This document shows positions 44,171 through 55,299 of a stretch of DNA of 64,000 nt, in pieces. Both the position numbers and the translations under genes were made by a program. The notes beneath the pieces are model-generated. The model was given only the letters and a program-made list of their open reading frames with translations, did no database searches and had not been told where the DNA came from. The stretch is from the NCBI GenBank assembly GCA_963921935.1, contig OY998176.1, forward strand, positions 166,507,590 through 166,571,589, in the 5' to 3' direction. Source of the DNA: Galeruca laticollis. Taxonomy: Eukaryota; Arthropoda; Insecta; Coleoptera; Chrysomelidae. Each line of letters starts with the position of its first letter. The stretch's first letter is position 1.

Positions 44171-45040
44171 AAAATTTCTATACAACTATGTACAAGGCAT
44201 CTCGCTTCTGGTCCACGCTGTTTCCGAGATTTCAATCTTGGCCGGTGGTCGTCGGTTGGGTGGTCGGCTTCTATAAATCTCACGTACTTCGCCCCTAAAG
44301 TGCTCTGTGGTGTTATGGGTATAATAATGGTGGTTCTTCCGATATCTCCGACTTCTGAGATATACCCGCGTCTTCTCTGAATTATCTGCAACATATAGGG
44401 TACCACCTCCCACCGCGATCAATACTCAGCGGGGTTCGGTAGGATGAGAACTCGTCACTATCTCCGAGTCGATACTTGACGGAGACGTACCAGCGAGAAG
44501 TGCTTCTGTTTCGGGATCAATTCTCACCGGGAGTTCAGCGACAGATAGGGTTGGTTTGTGTTCTACCCTACGAATCAATACTCGACGGAGGGGTAGGACA
44601 CGTACCTAGGGTCAACCGTTATCTCCGGATCAATACTCAACAGAGATTTGACGGCTAACGCTGACGGCGTCTTCTCTCGTCTTACAACACGAGACGTTGA
44701 CTTTTGTTACGAAACTTCCTTGCCACGGCGGTGCCAGGATCAAGTTTCCGGTATCTGGTTTCCTTTTCGCTTTTACGCGTAAAGGCTTAACCTTTGATGT
44801 GGAGCTACCTATCACTCCTGGTGTCAGGTTCGAATTACCTCGAAGGTATGTCCGTGATCCATTTCTATCGTTTTACGGCGCAAGTACTGCCATCACGGTG
44901 TGGGACGTCCAAACTTGTTATAGTATCGCTCTGGTCTGGTATTGCGACGTTGGTAACTGTTGTAGGATCTACTCGCCGTGGTGTTAGAGTACTGGTTTGA
45001 CGCCAGTGTCGTTACAACAGTAGTGACGTGTCTACGTAAG
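44171..45040. other. GC-rich segment of unknown origin
   Basis: About half G+C in a window that is otherwise strongly AT-rich. It lies between the LINE tail and the resumed LTR. Contains a degenerate tandem repeat (44417-44660). Frames up to 96 codons show no recognisable domain. It may belong to another nested element. Confidence 0.45.
44417..44660. repeat. Degenerate tandem repeat with GATCAATACTC core
   Basis: Cores near 44417, 44466, 44515, 44573 and 44628, each close to GATCAATACTC followed by an A/C-rich stretch and GG; spacings 49, 49, 58 and 55. Confidence 0.65.
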
Positions 45041-45167
45041 TTAGTGTAAGTGTATATACTGTTTACTTAATATAAATTAGCGAATAGTTAAGTGAATGAA
45101 TATATTAAGTGAATGAATAAATTAAGTGAGTAGACATACCGTGAGTATAAATTTATCACACATTACA
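45041..45167 (+). repeat. 5' LTR, second part (SAP-Gypsy)
   Basis: Resumes the LTR match (TTAGTGTAAGTG, ATATACTG, AGTGAATGAATA, ATTTATC) and ends ATTACA before the primer binding site. Confidence 0.78.
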
Positions 45168-45187
45168 TTGGAGTAAGAAGTGGGATA
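45168..45187 (+). other. Primer binding site (SAP-Gypsy)
   Basis: TTGGAGTAAGAAGTGGGAT directly after the LTR. It resembles TGGTGTCAGAAGTGGGA-type sites of insect Ty3/Gypsy elements, which pair with a tRNA-Leu-like 3' end (from general knowledge). Confidence 0.5.
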
Positions 45188-45211
45188 ATATGAATAAAAA
45201 GCTACGAAAAA

Positions 45212-46620
45212 ATGGCCAAGCGACTAAGTGACCTGAAAGAGATAGAACTAAAGGCAGAATTGGAAAATCGTGAGTTTGAAACGTCGGGTGAGAAGAGTGA
45301 ATTAGTAGAATTGGTAGATTGGCACTGTTAAGTGACGGCTTGGATCCAGAAACATTTTTATTCAATGACGAGGCTTTCACCTTAATCTCGTCAATTTCTG
45401 CTGATATGGACGAGAAGATTACCACAATGCAAAGCGATATTTCTGCCAATATGGACGAGGAGATTTCAACCATGAAGAACGATATTTCTGCTAATATTGA
45501 CAATATTTCTGCCGATACCTTATTAATTAAAAATGACATTGCCGCTGTAATAACTGCTCGTATGAACGCTGTCCCCATTCTAATAAATCCCTGGGTTTCC
45601 CCAGTGTTTATTCTATAACTCTCTCTTTAGGCAGCGCTGTCACCAGTGCCGTCAGGCACAAGGGAGAACAAAAAATTCGTATCCCAGGAGAAGTACAAGA
45701 GAGGCGTTGCAGGTTCGAGCGGCAAGGGTTCCGTGGATCTGCCCGGGCTTAAATTATCCGCCAGAACCGGGTTGGTTCGACGAATCATCGCTCCTGTGAC
45801 GTCAACAGAGGTACCTAAAGGAATGAAACTGGGTGCGAGAGGGAATGAAACGGATTTGCTAAAAACAATACACCTCTATATTACCATTATATTATCCTTA
45901 ATTAACATTAAATTATTTGTTGTGTTAGCCTAGGCCGACATAAATCTATTTCAAACTAAGTCGACGACTACGCTGGCGTCATCACAATTCAACTTTACAT
46001 TACTCGAGAAAATCATCAAACAATAATCAAGGAGTTAGAGAGGAAGATAACAGATTCAAGAACACAAGACACGCCAGCGGAAGAAAAGAAGACCGAACAA
46101 ATAAAACCTTGCACGCCAAATATACTTCCTAAGGTGGAAGACATTAGCAGTTTCGCCCGAGTCATGGCCCCAACGTTCGACGTAAAAATGTCGTGAGACA
46201 ATTATGTAAAACAGTTTGATGCAATCGCTAGACTGAATAATTGGTCCTATAGGGAGAAGTCAGTGAATGTTAGTATCACGCTTTGGGAGTTGCCTTAGAT
46301 GTACTTCAGACGATACCTTTGGAAGGAACGGATGACTTCGAGAAGCTGAAGAATAGGTTGGACTTGCGATATGGTTACGAACACCTAGAACATTTGTACC
46401 ACTTCCAGCTGAAGAACCGAAGATAGCAACGTGATGAACCCCTTCAAGAGTATGAAGTGAATATTACCCGACTAGTTAGATTTGCTTATCCATCAGCACC
46501 ACAGAACATGATGGAATGTCTGGGCATGCAGGCCTTCATTGATGGCTAACATGACCCCGATATGCACAGGACGCTTTGCTCAGCCTATTTCAATACAGGG
46601 TATATATCTACGCAGTTCGT
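45212..46620 (+). pseudogene. SAP-domain Gag remnant
   Basis: ATG at 45212 begins MAKRLSDLKEIELKAELE, followed by TSGEKSELVELV, a SAP-type helix-extended-helix fold used for nucleic-acid binding. A frameshift near 45315 leads to DGLDPETFLF and a repetitive ISANMDEEISTMKND coiled segment. Sequence from about 45560 to 45935 interrupts the homology. Capsid resumes near 46140 (SSFARVMAPTFDVKMS) and continues as LDLRYGYEHLEHLYHFQL and DEPLQEYEVNITRLVRFAYP up to about 46600, the Retrotrans_gag-type region. Several stops are present. Confidence 0.78.
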
Positions 46621-46699
46621 GTGAGCGCCTCTGGACTCCTGCAAACGAAGAATGCCTGTCACAGAAAAACTAGAAGGGGTCGGCTACGAGGGGCAGCAC

Positions 46700-47240
46700 T
46701 GACTCATGATCGTTCCAAAGACGCTCTCATATTGATATATTCTCTCACATGTCGCAACGATAGTGTATATGGAGATGACGAAGTGAATCGCAAACAATAT
46801 ACTCTGTTGGTAGAAATTGTAGCAACTAGGACCATCGTACGACCAGAGATGATAAACTCCATGAAGAAGCTTTCACCAACGAACTGCGATTGTGAAACGC
46901 CACAGGTGATAGTGCCAACGTTCACAGGAAGACACAAATCCAATTGAGAACTGGCTCAGAAAACTTCACGCATACGGTAATCGTAGCTGACATTGGAGAA
47001 GGCATGATTCTGGGAATGGACGTAATGAATCAATATGGTTTCAAATTGGACTTAAGAATCAGAACAATTGAAGTGGGGTTCCGAGGAGGTATTCTTTAAT
47101 CCATATGAAGGCAGCGCGGTGTTGGCAGATGTACAGGAAGATGCCGTTCTACCTGGACGAAGCGAAATCATGATAGTAGCATGGCTACAGGGGATCATGG
47201 GGGAAGGTACACCGGTTATGATGGAGCCAAGAAACAACGA
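46700..47240 (+). pseudogene. Protease remnant without catalytic triad
   Basis: LLVEIVATRTIVRPEMI at 46804-46854 corresponds to LLVDTGATxSxI of retropepsins, but the DTG is now Glu-Ile-Val (46813-46821). After a shift, GSENFTHTVIVADI and GMILGMDVMNQYG give the C-terminal protease strand and GMD motif. VFRGG and PGRSEIMIVAW lead to RT. Confidence 0.75.
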
Positions 47241-47639
47241 TGAAGAGGTTGGAAAAGGAACACTAGTTGATGAACGATTACCTAATCACCATCAAGAAAG
47301 ATGCCAGGATTGGATCCTGCGTACCAGTGACGTCTATAGTTCGCCAAATTACGACAACTGACAAATGCAATGCCAGATTCGAAGTAATGTTATCTGTAGC
47401 TGGTCAGTCCTATAATCAAGCTGAGGAAAGACAAATAAGAGGGTTTCTCTAGAAGTATCGAGACATATTGTACCAAAAAGAAGGAAGACTGGTAGAACAT
47501 CAGCCGTCAAACACAAAATCAACACTAATAATGCCAAGCAAATTAGGCAATCAGTTCGACGATTACTACGAGCGAAGAGAGAAGAAAAGTAATAGAACGA
47601 TCTACTAGTCCATGTGTGTCTGCAGTGGTGCTCGCCAAA

Positions 47640-48060
47640 AAAAATCATGGAACTACGAGATTCTGCGTGGACTATCTCCAGCTGATTATCGTGACGAAGA
47701 AAGACAGCTATCCTCTGCCTCGCATTGACGATACGCTAGACACTTTGGCCGGCAGGAAAGTGTTTTCCAACTTGGATCTCAGGTCTGGCTATTGACAAGT
47801 AGCAATGGACCCAGAAGAGAAAGATAAGACTGCTTTTACCACCGGATCTGCCTTGAGAGGATTCTCTTGGAAGACTTGCCTGGTCTATTTGGACGACATC
47901 TTAGTATTGGGAAAGACATTTGACGAACACCTGAAGAATTTGGAAGACGTATTCAAAGGACTCCAAGCTGCCCAGCTCATGTTAAACCAAAAGAAGTCAG
48001 TTATTCCAAAACCAAGTCAACTATCTAGGTCATGAAGGAGTGTCGGTGGATCCAGAGAAA
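47640..48060 (+). pseudogene. RT remnant with internal deletion
   Basis: SYPLPRIDDTLDTLAGRKVF-type sequence (47709-47770), LDLRSGY, PEEKDKTAFTTGS, then directly LRGFSWKTCLVYLDDILVLG. The segment between TAFTTG and the helix before YLDD (the MPFGLCNAP region) is missing. YLDD lies at about 47886-47897. Confidence 0.82.
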
Positions 48061-48109
48061 GTTGCTTCCATTCAGCAATGGCCGCAACCAAGCGACAAAC
48101 ATCAAATTA

Positions 48110-48600
48110 GGAGTGTCCTTGAACTTTGCACATACTAAGGAGATATTGCCAAGCCCCTAACTCAACTCACAGAACTAACAAGTGCTATCCATTGGGACGA
48201 ATACTGTCAAACGGCTTCTGAAACCTTGAAGAGACATTTAACCACGGCGCCAATATTAGGATACCCATTACCAGAGGGAGTCTTTATTCTGTACACTGAC
48301 GCAAGCAACGTATGAATTGGAGGACTGTTCTCGAAGATCCAAGTAGGACAAGAAAGAGTTCTGGGATATCTCAGTAAAGTCCTCTCCAATCCAGAACGAA
48401 ACTACTGCGTCACAAGAAGAGAACTTTTGGCGGTAGTGAAGTCCGTGAAACACATTTCCCAATATCTCTATGGAAAGAAAGTTCTTGATCCTGACTGATC
48501 ACGCTGCACTTAAGAGGTTAATGCAGTTCAAGAGTCCCGAGATCCAGATCGCTACATGGATCGAACGACTTCAAGAGCTGGTATGAGTCACTGAAATGCC
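48110..48600 (+). pseudogene. RNase H remnant
   Basis: AKPLTQLTELTSAIHWDEYCQ, ILYTDASNV, ERVLGYLSKVLSNPERNYCVTR and RELLAVVKSVKHISQYLYGKK follow the order of a Ty3/Gypsy RNase H, with one stop after TDASNV and shifts after 48480. Confidence 0.82.
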
Positions 48601-48829
48601 GACTCCCTGTCCAGGCGGCCATGCCCAACAGAATGATCCCACTGCATCAAGACGGAATCTAGGGAAGGTGCCGTTTCAAGAACTACAGTAGTCAAATAAG
48701 AATGGTCACCCACCAGGATCAGAGAAGATCAGGAGAATGATCCGTACCTAAAGAAGATTCGGCAAAGGAAGGCAGAAAATGGGTGACCTACCTGGCAAAA
48801 AGTGCCAAGATTTCCACCTACACTCAAAG

Positions 48830-49870
48830 CATACTGGGCTTAGTGGGACTACTTTGTCGTGGAAGATGGGCTGTTTAAAAAAGTCCTTGAAAACAATGAT
48901 GGTTCCGAGATGAGAAGGGTTTTATTGGATGGACAGCTCCGACGATGTGAAGAACTGGTGTAAGAAACGTACGACTTGTACTACGAGTAATGGACCACAT
49001 CGCAAAAGAAAGGCACCCATGAATCAATATAATGTTGGAAGATCTTCCGAGAGGATTGCCTCAGACATCGCTAGACCATTTCTGACGACAGAAAATGGTG
49101 TAAAATACATCCTGGTTGTAATGGTTTATTTCACACAGAGGGTAGAAATTTAGGCGATCTCGAATCAAGAGGCCACAACTGTCGCGGATATATTGGTGAA
49201 AGATTTTTTAGCCGATATGGAGTGCCCTTGGAAGTCCACAGCGATCAAGGAAGATATTTCGAGAGTCAGGTATTCCAGGAAATTTGTGACAAGCTGGGAA
49301 TGAAGGAGACCACGACAACAGCATTGCATATACAGTCAGATGGAAGTGTCGAAAGATGAAACAAGTCCATTGGAAAATACCTGGTTTCCAGTCACCTGAG
49401 AGATTGGGACCAGTATCATACCCTTTTTGCGTTAGCGTATCCATCTGCCGTAAATGAGTCCACGGGTGAAACAGCTGCGAAAATCATGTTTGGGCGTGAA
49501 ATGAGGCTCCTTTGTGACCTGGAATTTGGCTGTCGGCTTGGCGAAGATCTAGCAATAGAGAATTACATCATCCAATTGAGATGAAAGATGTACGATGTGC
49601 ACGAATTGGTTCGAACGAATCTTCAAGTTGCTACCGACAGAATGGAAAAACGGTAGGATACGCAGGCCACAGAAAGCAGTTTCAAAGAAGGAGTCAAAGT
49701 ATGGCTACACATCCCGACCCGACAAGGAGAAAATAATTTTCTCCAAAATTACACAAATCAAGAAGATGATCAACGACGTCATCCATCGTATAAGCAAGAT
49801 CCCCAATGGAAAACCGGGATTGGTCCTCCAAAACCGACTAGCACCATTCGAAGGAGACCACGTCAAAGAG
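48830..49870 (+). pseudogene. Integrase remnant
   Basis: DVKNWCKKRTTC (one zinc Cys is Arg), SERIASDIARPF (first Asp), VPLEVHSDQGRYFESQVF (second Asp) and SDGSVER (Glu) mark the catalytic core. Further conserved pieces are DWDQYHTLFALAYPSAVNEST and AAKIMFGREMRLLCDL. The zinc-binding His pair is not found. Frames change several times. Confidence 0.82.
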
Positions 49871-50039
49871 TAAGGAGTGCGCCATATGCAACAATACTCT
49901 GACAAATCCTTTGGAGAATTTATGGGCTTTTACGGAGGTAGCGGGCAAACTAGATACGTAGCCACTGCATAACAAAGACAAGAGTTGTTCACGCTCCCGG
50001 AAGAGAGGGACACTGAGACTCAAACACAATTCGTGGTAC

Positions 50040-50406
50040 GTCTTCTACCTGGTAACTAGAAACCAATTTCCAGATTTATCTACCTACTGGGATGTGTGGG
50101 GAGCGCTACGAAGCCTTCAAGATCATGTGCTGGATTCCCACGTGGAGAAACTAGCAATTCCCAGGACAGAAAGCAACCAATTGGATTGGCGAGTCATCAG
50201 GAACATGACAGAGGTGATTTACCAAGATACCGGTGTCCACATATTAAATTGCAGCTATCCACCTCGTTATCAGTACCCGTTGAAGACAATGCCCTATTAT
50301 TTCCATACGACCGGAAAGTGCAGAAATGGGTCCAGTTGCCGATTTAAACATCCACTTCCGGATACACAGAAGTTCCAGGAGGAACTTCCTTTCAAGGATG
50401 GGGTAA
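50040..50406 (+). pseudogene. Relic frame with CCCH-type zinc finger
   Basis: Continuous frame YVFYLVTRNQFPDLSTYW...WGALRSLQDHVLDSH...YQDTGVHILNCSYPPRYQYP, then YYFHTTGKCRNGSSCRFKH. The last part fits a CCCH finger (C-x5-C-x3-H) whose first Cys has been lost. It lies between integrase and the 3' LTR and runs into the LTR in frame. No ATG start in this frame was found upstream; it may have been spliced or fused to pol. Confidence 0.6.
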
Positions 50407-50895
50407 TTTTACGAAATTGCAGACAGGTGCAGTCCCTGAATTCAGCTCTGTCTAAGCTATATATGAAATTCAAAATTTTGGCGCACGCGCAGGGATTTCA
50501 CCGAACTGTTTACCATTATTTTTTGTGATTAGTCTTATCTAAGTGACTTCCAGGAAAGTCAATTGATTTTGTGAGCCGCAATCGAGAAGCTTCCAGAATT
50601 AAAGGCATTTGATATATACAACAGACTACCTACCAATGGAGTTTAGTTTATAATTTGATCTCGTGAGATAAACAGTGTACAAGTAAATAGTAAAGTGTTC
50701 ATATAAATTGAGTCTTAGTAAATAAACAGTATTGAAGTGCTTATTTAAATTAGTGTAAGTGAATATACTGTGTATTTATTTGGAAATAGTGAATAGTTTA
50801 GTGAATAAATAAATTATGTGAGTAGAGGTACCTTGTGAGTTAATTTATCCTATCCGTCGTAATAAAAACTTTTAAATAAATAAGAAAAACGGTAC
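50407..50895 (+). repeat. 3' LTR (SAP-Gypsy)
   Basis: Preceded by a purine run (AAGGATGGGGTAA). Aligns with both parts of the 5' LTR and shows that the 5' copy was interrupted after AAACAGT. The right end is uncertain by about 40 bases. Confidence 0.78.
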
Positions 50896-52470
50896 AACCG
50901 TCATATAAAATCAGACATCCTGGGAACCAATTAGTGTACTACAACTGTCCAATTCAATAACTTTAGATCAGACATGAAAGTGGAAAACGAACTTATTTTG
51001 TAATATATTTGGAGGTGGAAAAATTATTCTTCATCCATACCAAAGTAGTGTAATGAAGTATTTATTGAATGGGTATTGACACTCATGGTAGCTTATAACA
51101 GGAATCCAGGTTTAAGCTGAATTGCCTGAAACTTCAATAATTTTACAAATAACACTTTAACATCTCCTGGTATATAGAAAGTTCATACATACCTCATCAT
51201 AATAAATTTTAATTCTAAAATAAATCTATTTACATGAAAAATTTCAGGAAATTGAATAATTCCCCGTGATCGATGATTAGACTTTTTCTCGGGGTAAGGC
51301 TTCAATTGAAAATTTGGAACAAGGTGTGTTGGGCTCAGATGCTGATTAAGTGAAGGGATTTCTACTTTGACACATTTTTCATCATTTATCTATGTAACTA
51401 AGACCTACTCCAGAAAGAGAGGACAGCGTGTTGGAGAAAAGTTTTTAATTATATTTACAAGTCTCGGGATCTTGAGAGTCATTAATCTTCTGAAGTTCAT
51501 TCTCAGACCAACAAGAAAAAGTTGGTTGGTTTGTGATGAATTAAATTGTTAGAAAACGTTTTACGTTTCAAAATTGGGAATATGATTTATTTGGGCAATA
51601 TTCATATTTCCTTGGAATTAGTAAAATTTCATTGCTAATTGTATTATCCCTAGAAGGAAGTTATTTGTGAATAAATAAAGAAATTTAGAAACAGCGTAAA
51701 AATTCAATGTAAATTCAAAGCCAAGTTGAGTTACTATTATCATGATTAGAATGCGAATAAGTCCTATCAGTTGGAACGTATCTGAGAAGTGTAGAGATTG
51801 AAAATTATAGAATAATTTGAAGGATACTCAAAATGTCGACAGAGTCCGAGCTGGTTCCGATTTTATCTTAATAAATAACTGGAAGTAGGTGGAGAAGGTG
51901 TTCTAATAGGTAAAACGTTGTTTCCAACGATTTTCAATAATTTGTCGAAGTAGTTTCAATGCAGGAGTTGTTGGATTTGAATTAACTTCTTAACACAACT
52001 TCAAAGAAGCAGACTGAAAACATTGTTTCGTGCTCGTCTTTTTCCACTCATTTGCTTTTTGAATTTACGCGTATTTGGTTTTTTAGAGAATAATGAGAAT
52101 GTTTAGAGGTGATGCGAACAATTGAACCTGAATAAAGAATTCGAAAAAATCTTAAAGCATATCAAGGCAATAACTGCAGACGTTTTCCGCACTGTCAAAA
52201 AAAAGAGGTGAATCATCGAACAAAGTTGACGAATGAAGTGAAATGGAAGGAGAAACTCCTGTGCTTTGTCCTCCGACGATTATAACCCAATACGCAAACA
52301 AGAAGAAAGCAGAATATGTCAATATTTCAAAGTCATTAAACTGACATCGAAGTAATCAAAGTATATATCGGACTGTTAGGAGTAGAACTTGCATTAGTCG
52401 AAACACAGTAAGATTTTTTTGATAGGCATGCCTTGGAATAGATATTTATCTTGTGATAATTAGAGAAAGA
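50896..52470. other. Spacer, no gene recognised
   Basis: AT-rich; only short frames without motifs. Confidence 0.4.
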
Positions 52471-52575
52471 GCCATTAATAACATTGAGATACACATAGCT
52501 TTCCATTAACCTGAGAAAAGCTTTCAATCGAATGAAAAGTCAGAATATATGGGAACTTTAAAAAGTAGAACCTTA
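52471..52575 (+). pseudogene. Possible LINE RT scrap
   Basis: Reads LSINLRKAFNRMKSQNIWEL, close to the first catalytic block of LINE RTs (FIDLxKAFDRVxxxxIW), with the catalytic Asp changed to Asn. Flanks are too decayed to extend it. Confidence 0.4.
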
Positions 52576-52589
52576 CTACTACTAGTACT

Positions 52590-52985
52590 AGGACCAGATG
52601 AATTTCGCCCAAGCTTTGGCTGCCACAGTATCTGCAGAGCACTCGAACGAATGTGGTGTTGATTTCCAATCAATTCCTCGTCTCGTTATTGATTGCTTGT
52701 TTTGTAAGGCTCAAGGTGGGGCCCAGGCCGCTAAAGGGAGCTGCCGCTCCTTCCACAGCCAGTGCTCTGATTGCCTTTAAAACCAGAGTGGGCCGGAATC
52801 CATTCTAGCCCCACTACGTTCCGCCTTGTGAAGTCAGCCGTTCTCTACATTCAGCGGCAACCGTGAGTTGATGGTATATCCACTCAGGGCCATGATCACC
52901 GCTTCACCGTCGGTATATCATGGTTATGCGTCGGCCGACATGGCCTTTGTCTAAGCTTACCTGAATCCATTCCCAGATAGCGTAT
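52590..52985. other. GC-rich patch of unknown origin
   Basis: Noticeably GC-rich with runs such as GGGGCCCAGGCCGC. It may belong with the RT scrap just before it. No domain recognised. Confidence 0.35.
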
Positions 52986-53333
52986 AACTGAATCTGTTAT
53001 GCAGATACATCTTTGTTACATGTTAATGCCAAAATGAAAGGAAGCCAGAGAAAATGGAACAAAAGCAATCCTAAAGTACAACAAACTAATAATAAACGAC
53101 AAAGCATATAGTCTAGAAGAGCTAGAGGATATCCCCATAGACGATAACGTGGAAAACAAAACTGACAATTGAAGGAAATTTGCTCAGAGATCTCCAGGAA
53201 ATGATTCTTTTCAACTGCAATTGAAGAGAATAAATGAAGCAACAAAAAACTAAAATAAACAGATAACGGAAATATAGGAAACGAAGAAAAAGGCAACGGA
53301 AAATGTAAAAAGAACAAAAAAATAAACGGTTTT
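52986..53333. other. Purine-rich stretch, possible LINE ORF1 scrap
   Basis: In one plus-strand frame reads LIINDKAYSLEELEDIPIDD, then Lys/Glu/Asn-rich sequence with several stops. It could be coiled-coil coding sequence of a LINE ORF1; not established. Confidence 0.25.
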
Positions 53334-54113
53334 AAAGATTAAAACTAACTTTCCCGCATCTGTGGCCCTGAACAATATTCTATAATAAAATTGGCTCTTG
53401 CATACACTTCGGGGGATGTATCGTGCTAACAAAGCGAAATTTCTCCAAAAATAACCGAAAATTTATTATATCTGGATTTATAGGACCCGCCCCAGTCAAC
53501 TGAAAATTAATAGGGTACATCTGTGAGACACCTTGAACAATATTCAACCATAAAATTGATCAATCGTATACTCTCTGGAGGCTGTATCGTGAATACAAAC
53601 TGAAAATTCTCCAAAAATGACAAAAATTTGGTACTTCAATTACCATAGCACCTGTTGTATTGACTTTCGTGAGCTGAATATCAATAGAGTTTATCTTTGA
53701 GACGCTCTGAATAATATCCAATCATAAAATTGGACACTTGTATAAACTCCGGAGGCTATATCGTGCTAAGAATCTGAAATTTCTCCAGAAATGACAAAAA
53801 TATCGTCCTTAAAGTACTGTAGCTGAAAATCAATAGGGTTCATCATAGAGATGTCCTGAATAATATTCAATCATAAAATTGGTGACTCGGTGAACTCCGG
53901 AGTCGGTATCATGCTAACAAACTGAAATTTCTCAAAAAATGACAAAATGTTGTACTTCAAGTACCATAGCACCCGTTGTACTGGCTCTGGTGAGCTGAAA
54001 ATCAATAGGGATCACTTGTCACATGTCCTTAACAATAATCAATCATAAAATTTTTGACTTATTGCACTCCGGAGGCTGTATCGTGCGAACAAGACATGTT
54101 AGGAAAAGTGGCC

Positions 54114-54145
<32 letters not shown>

Positions 54146-55256
54146 CACACACATAGGATTTTTTCTCTATAAACCGTTTTTTCGTACTCTTGTGGATGGA
54201 AAACGTACAAATTACTCAAAAAAAATTTCAAAATTCCAACTTTTTTTGGGGTAAACCAATACTTTTCTCGAATAACGATAGGTTGGGCGGAAAAGTAATG
54301 AAAGATTAAAACTCACTTTTCCGCATCTGTGGCCCTGAACAATATTCTATAATGAAGTTGGCACTTGCATACACTTCGGGGGATGTATCGTGCTAACAAA
54401 CCGAAATTTCTCCAAAAATAACCGAAAATGTGGTATATCTGGATATATGGGACCCGCTATACTCGCTCCAGTCAACTGAAAATCAATAGCGTACATCTGT
54501 GAGACACCTTGAACAATATTCAATAATAAAATTGATCAATTCTATACTCTCTGGAGGCTGTATCGTGCTAACACACTAAAAATTCTCCAAAAATGACAAA
54601 AATTTGTTACTTAAAGTACCATAGTACCCGTTGTACTGGCGTTAGTGAATTGAATATTCATAGCGTTCATCTTTGAAACGCTCTAAATAATATCCAATCA
54701 CGAAATTGGTCACTTGTTTGTAACCGATACTTCTCCAAAAATGACAAAAATATCGTACTCAAAGTACTGTAGCACCTGTTGTATTGGCTCTGGTGAGCTG
54801 AAAATCGATAGGATTCATCAGTAAAATGTCCTGAATAATATTCAATCATAAAATTGGTGACTCGTTGAACTCCGGAGGCTGTATCGTGCTAACAAACTGA
54901 AATTTCTCAAAAAATTACAAAATGTCGTACTTCAAGTACCATAGCACCCGTTGTACTGGCTCTGGCGAGGTGAAAAGCAATAGAGATCATCTGTGACATG
55001 TCCTTAACAATATTCAATCATCAAATTGGTGACTTATTGCACTCCGGAGGCTGTATCGTGCGAACAAGACATGTAAGGAAAAGTGGCCGACGACAACGAC
55101 GACATACGCACAGGATTTTTGTTCTAAAAACCGTTTTTTCGTGTTGTTGTTGAAGGAAAACGTAAAAATAACTCAAAAAAATTTCAAAATTCCAACTTTT
55201 TTTGGAGTTAACCAATACTTTCCTCGCATATAGATAGGTTGGGCGGAAAAGTAACA
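53334..55256. repeat. Satellite with five-monomer higher-order repeat, two copies
   Basis: Monomers of about 150-175 bases share AACAATATTCAATCATAAAATTGG, GGAGGCTGTATCGTGCTAACAAACTGAAATTTCTC and CCATAGCACCCGTTGTACTGGCTC in shorter or varied form. Starts in copy 1: 53371, 53536, 53710, 53860, 54031; in copy 2: 54339, 54512, 54687, 54835, 55006. Monomers at equal positions in the two copies are more alike than neighbours. Each copy ends in a unique tail with (CGA)n and AGGTTGGGCGGAAAAGTAA. Confidence 0.85.
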
Positions 55257-55299
55257 AATGCAACACTCGACACACGAAATTTAAAAAATAGCAAAAATA

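Larger units (their letters stand above)
42090..50895 (+). mobile_element. Ty3/Gypsy element with SAP-domain Gag, decayed, 5' LTR split
   Basis: LTR segments match at 42090-42383, 45041-45167 and 50407 to about 50895. Between the first two lies a 2.66-kb insertion (LINE plus GC-rich segment). Internal order from 45169: primer binding site, gag, protease, RT, RNase H, integrase, CCCH-finger frame, 3' LTR. All genes carry stops and frameshifts. TCATAT occurs just before 42090 and again at 50901, possibly the target duplication, but the 3' border is uncertain. Confidence 0.82.

Noticed and set aside
44697..44987. 96-codon frame in the GC-rich island
   Set aside because: GC-rich DNA has few stops; no domain recognised, and overlapping frames look equally good.
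42084..50906. TCATAT as proven target duplication of the SAP-Gypsy element
   Set aside because: Six AT-rich bases and an uncertain 3' LTR end; kept only as a possibility.
54054..54254. Frame with a run of Asp residues
   Set aside because: Translation of the (CGA)n tract inside the satellite.
53334..55256. CRISPR-like array
   Set aside because: Spaced repeats are long, diverged monomers without unique short spacers; this is a eukaryotic satellite.
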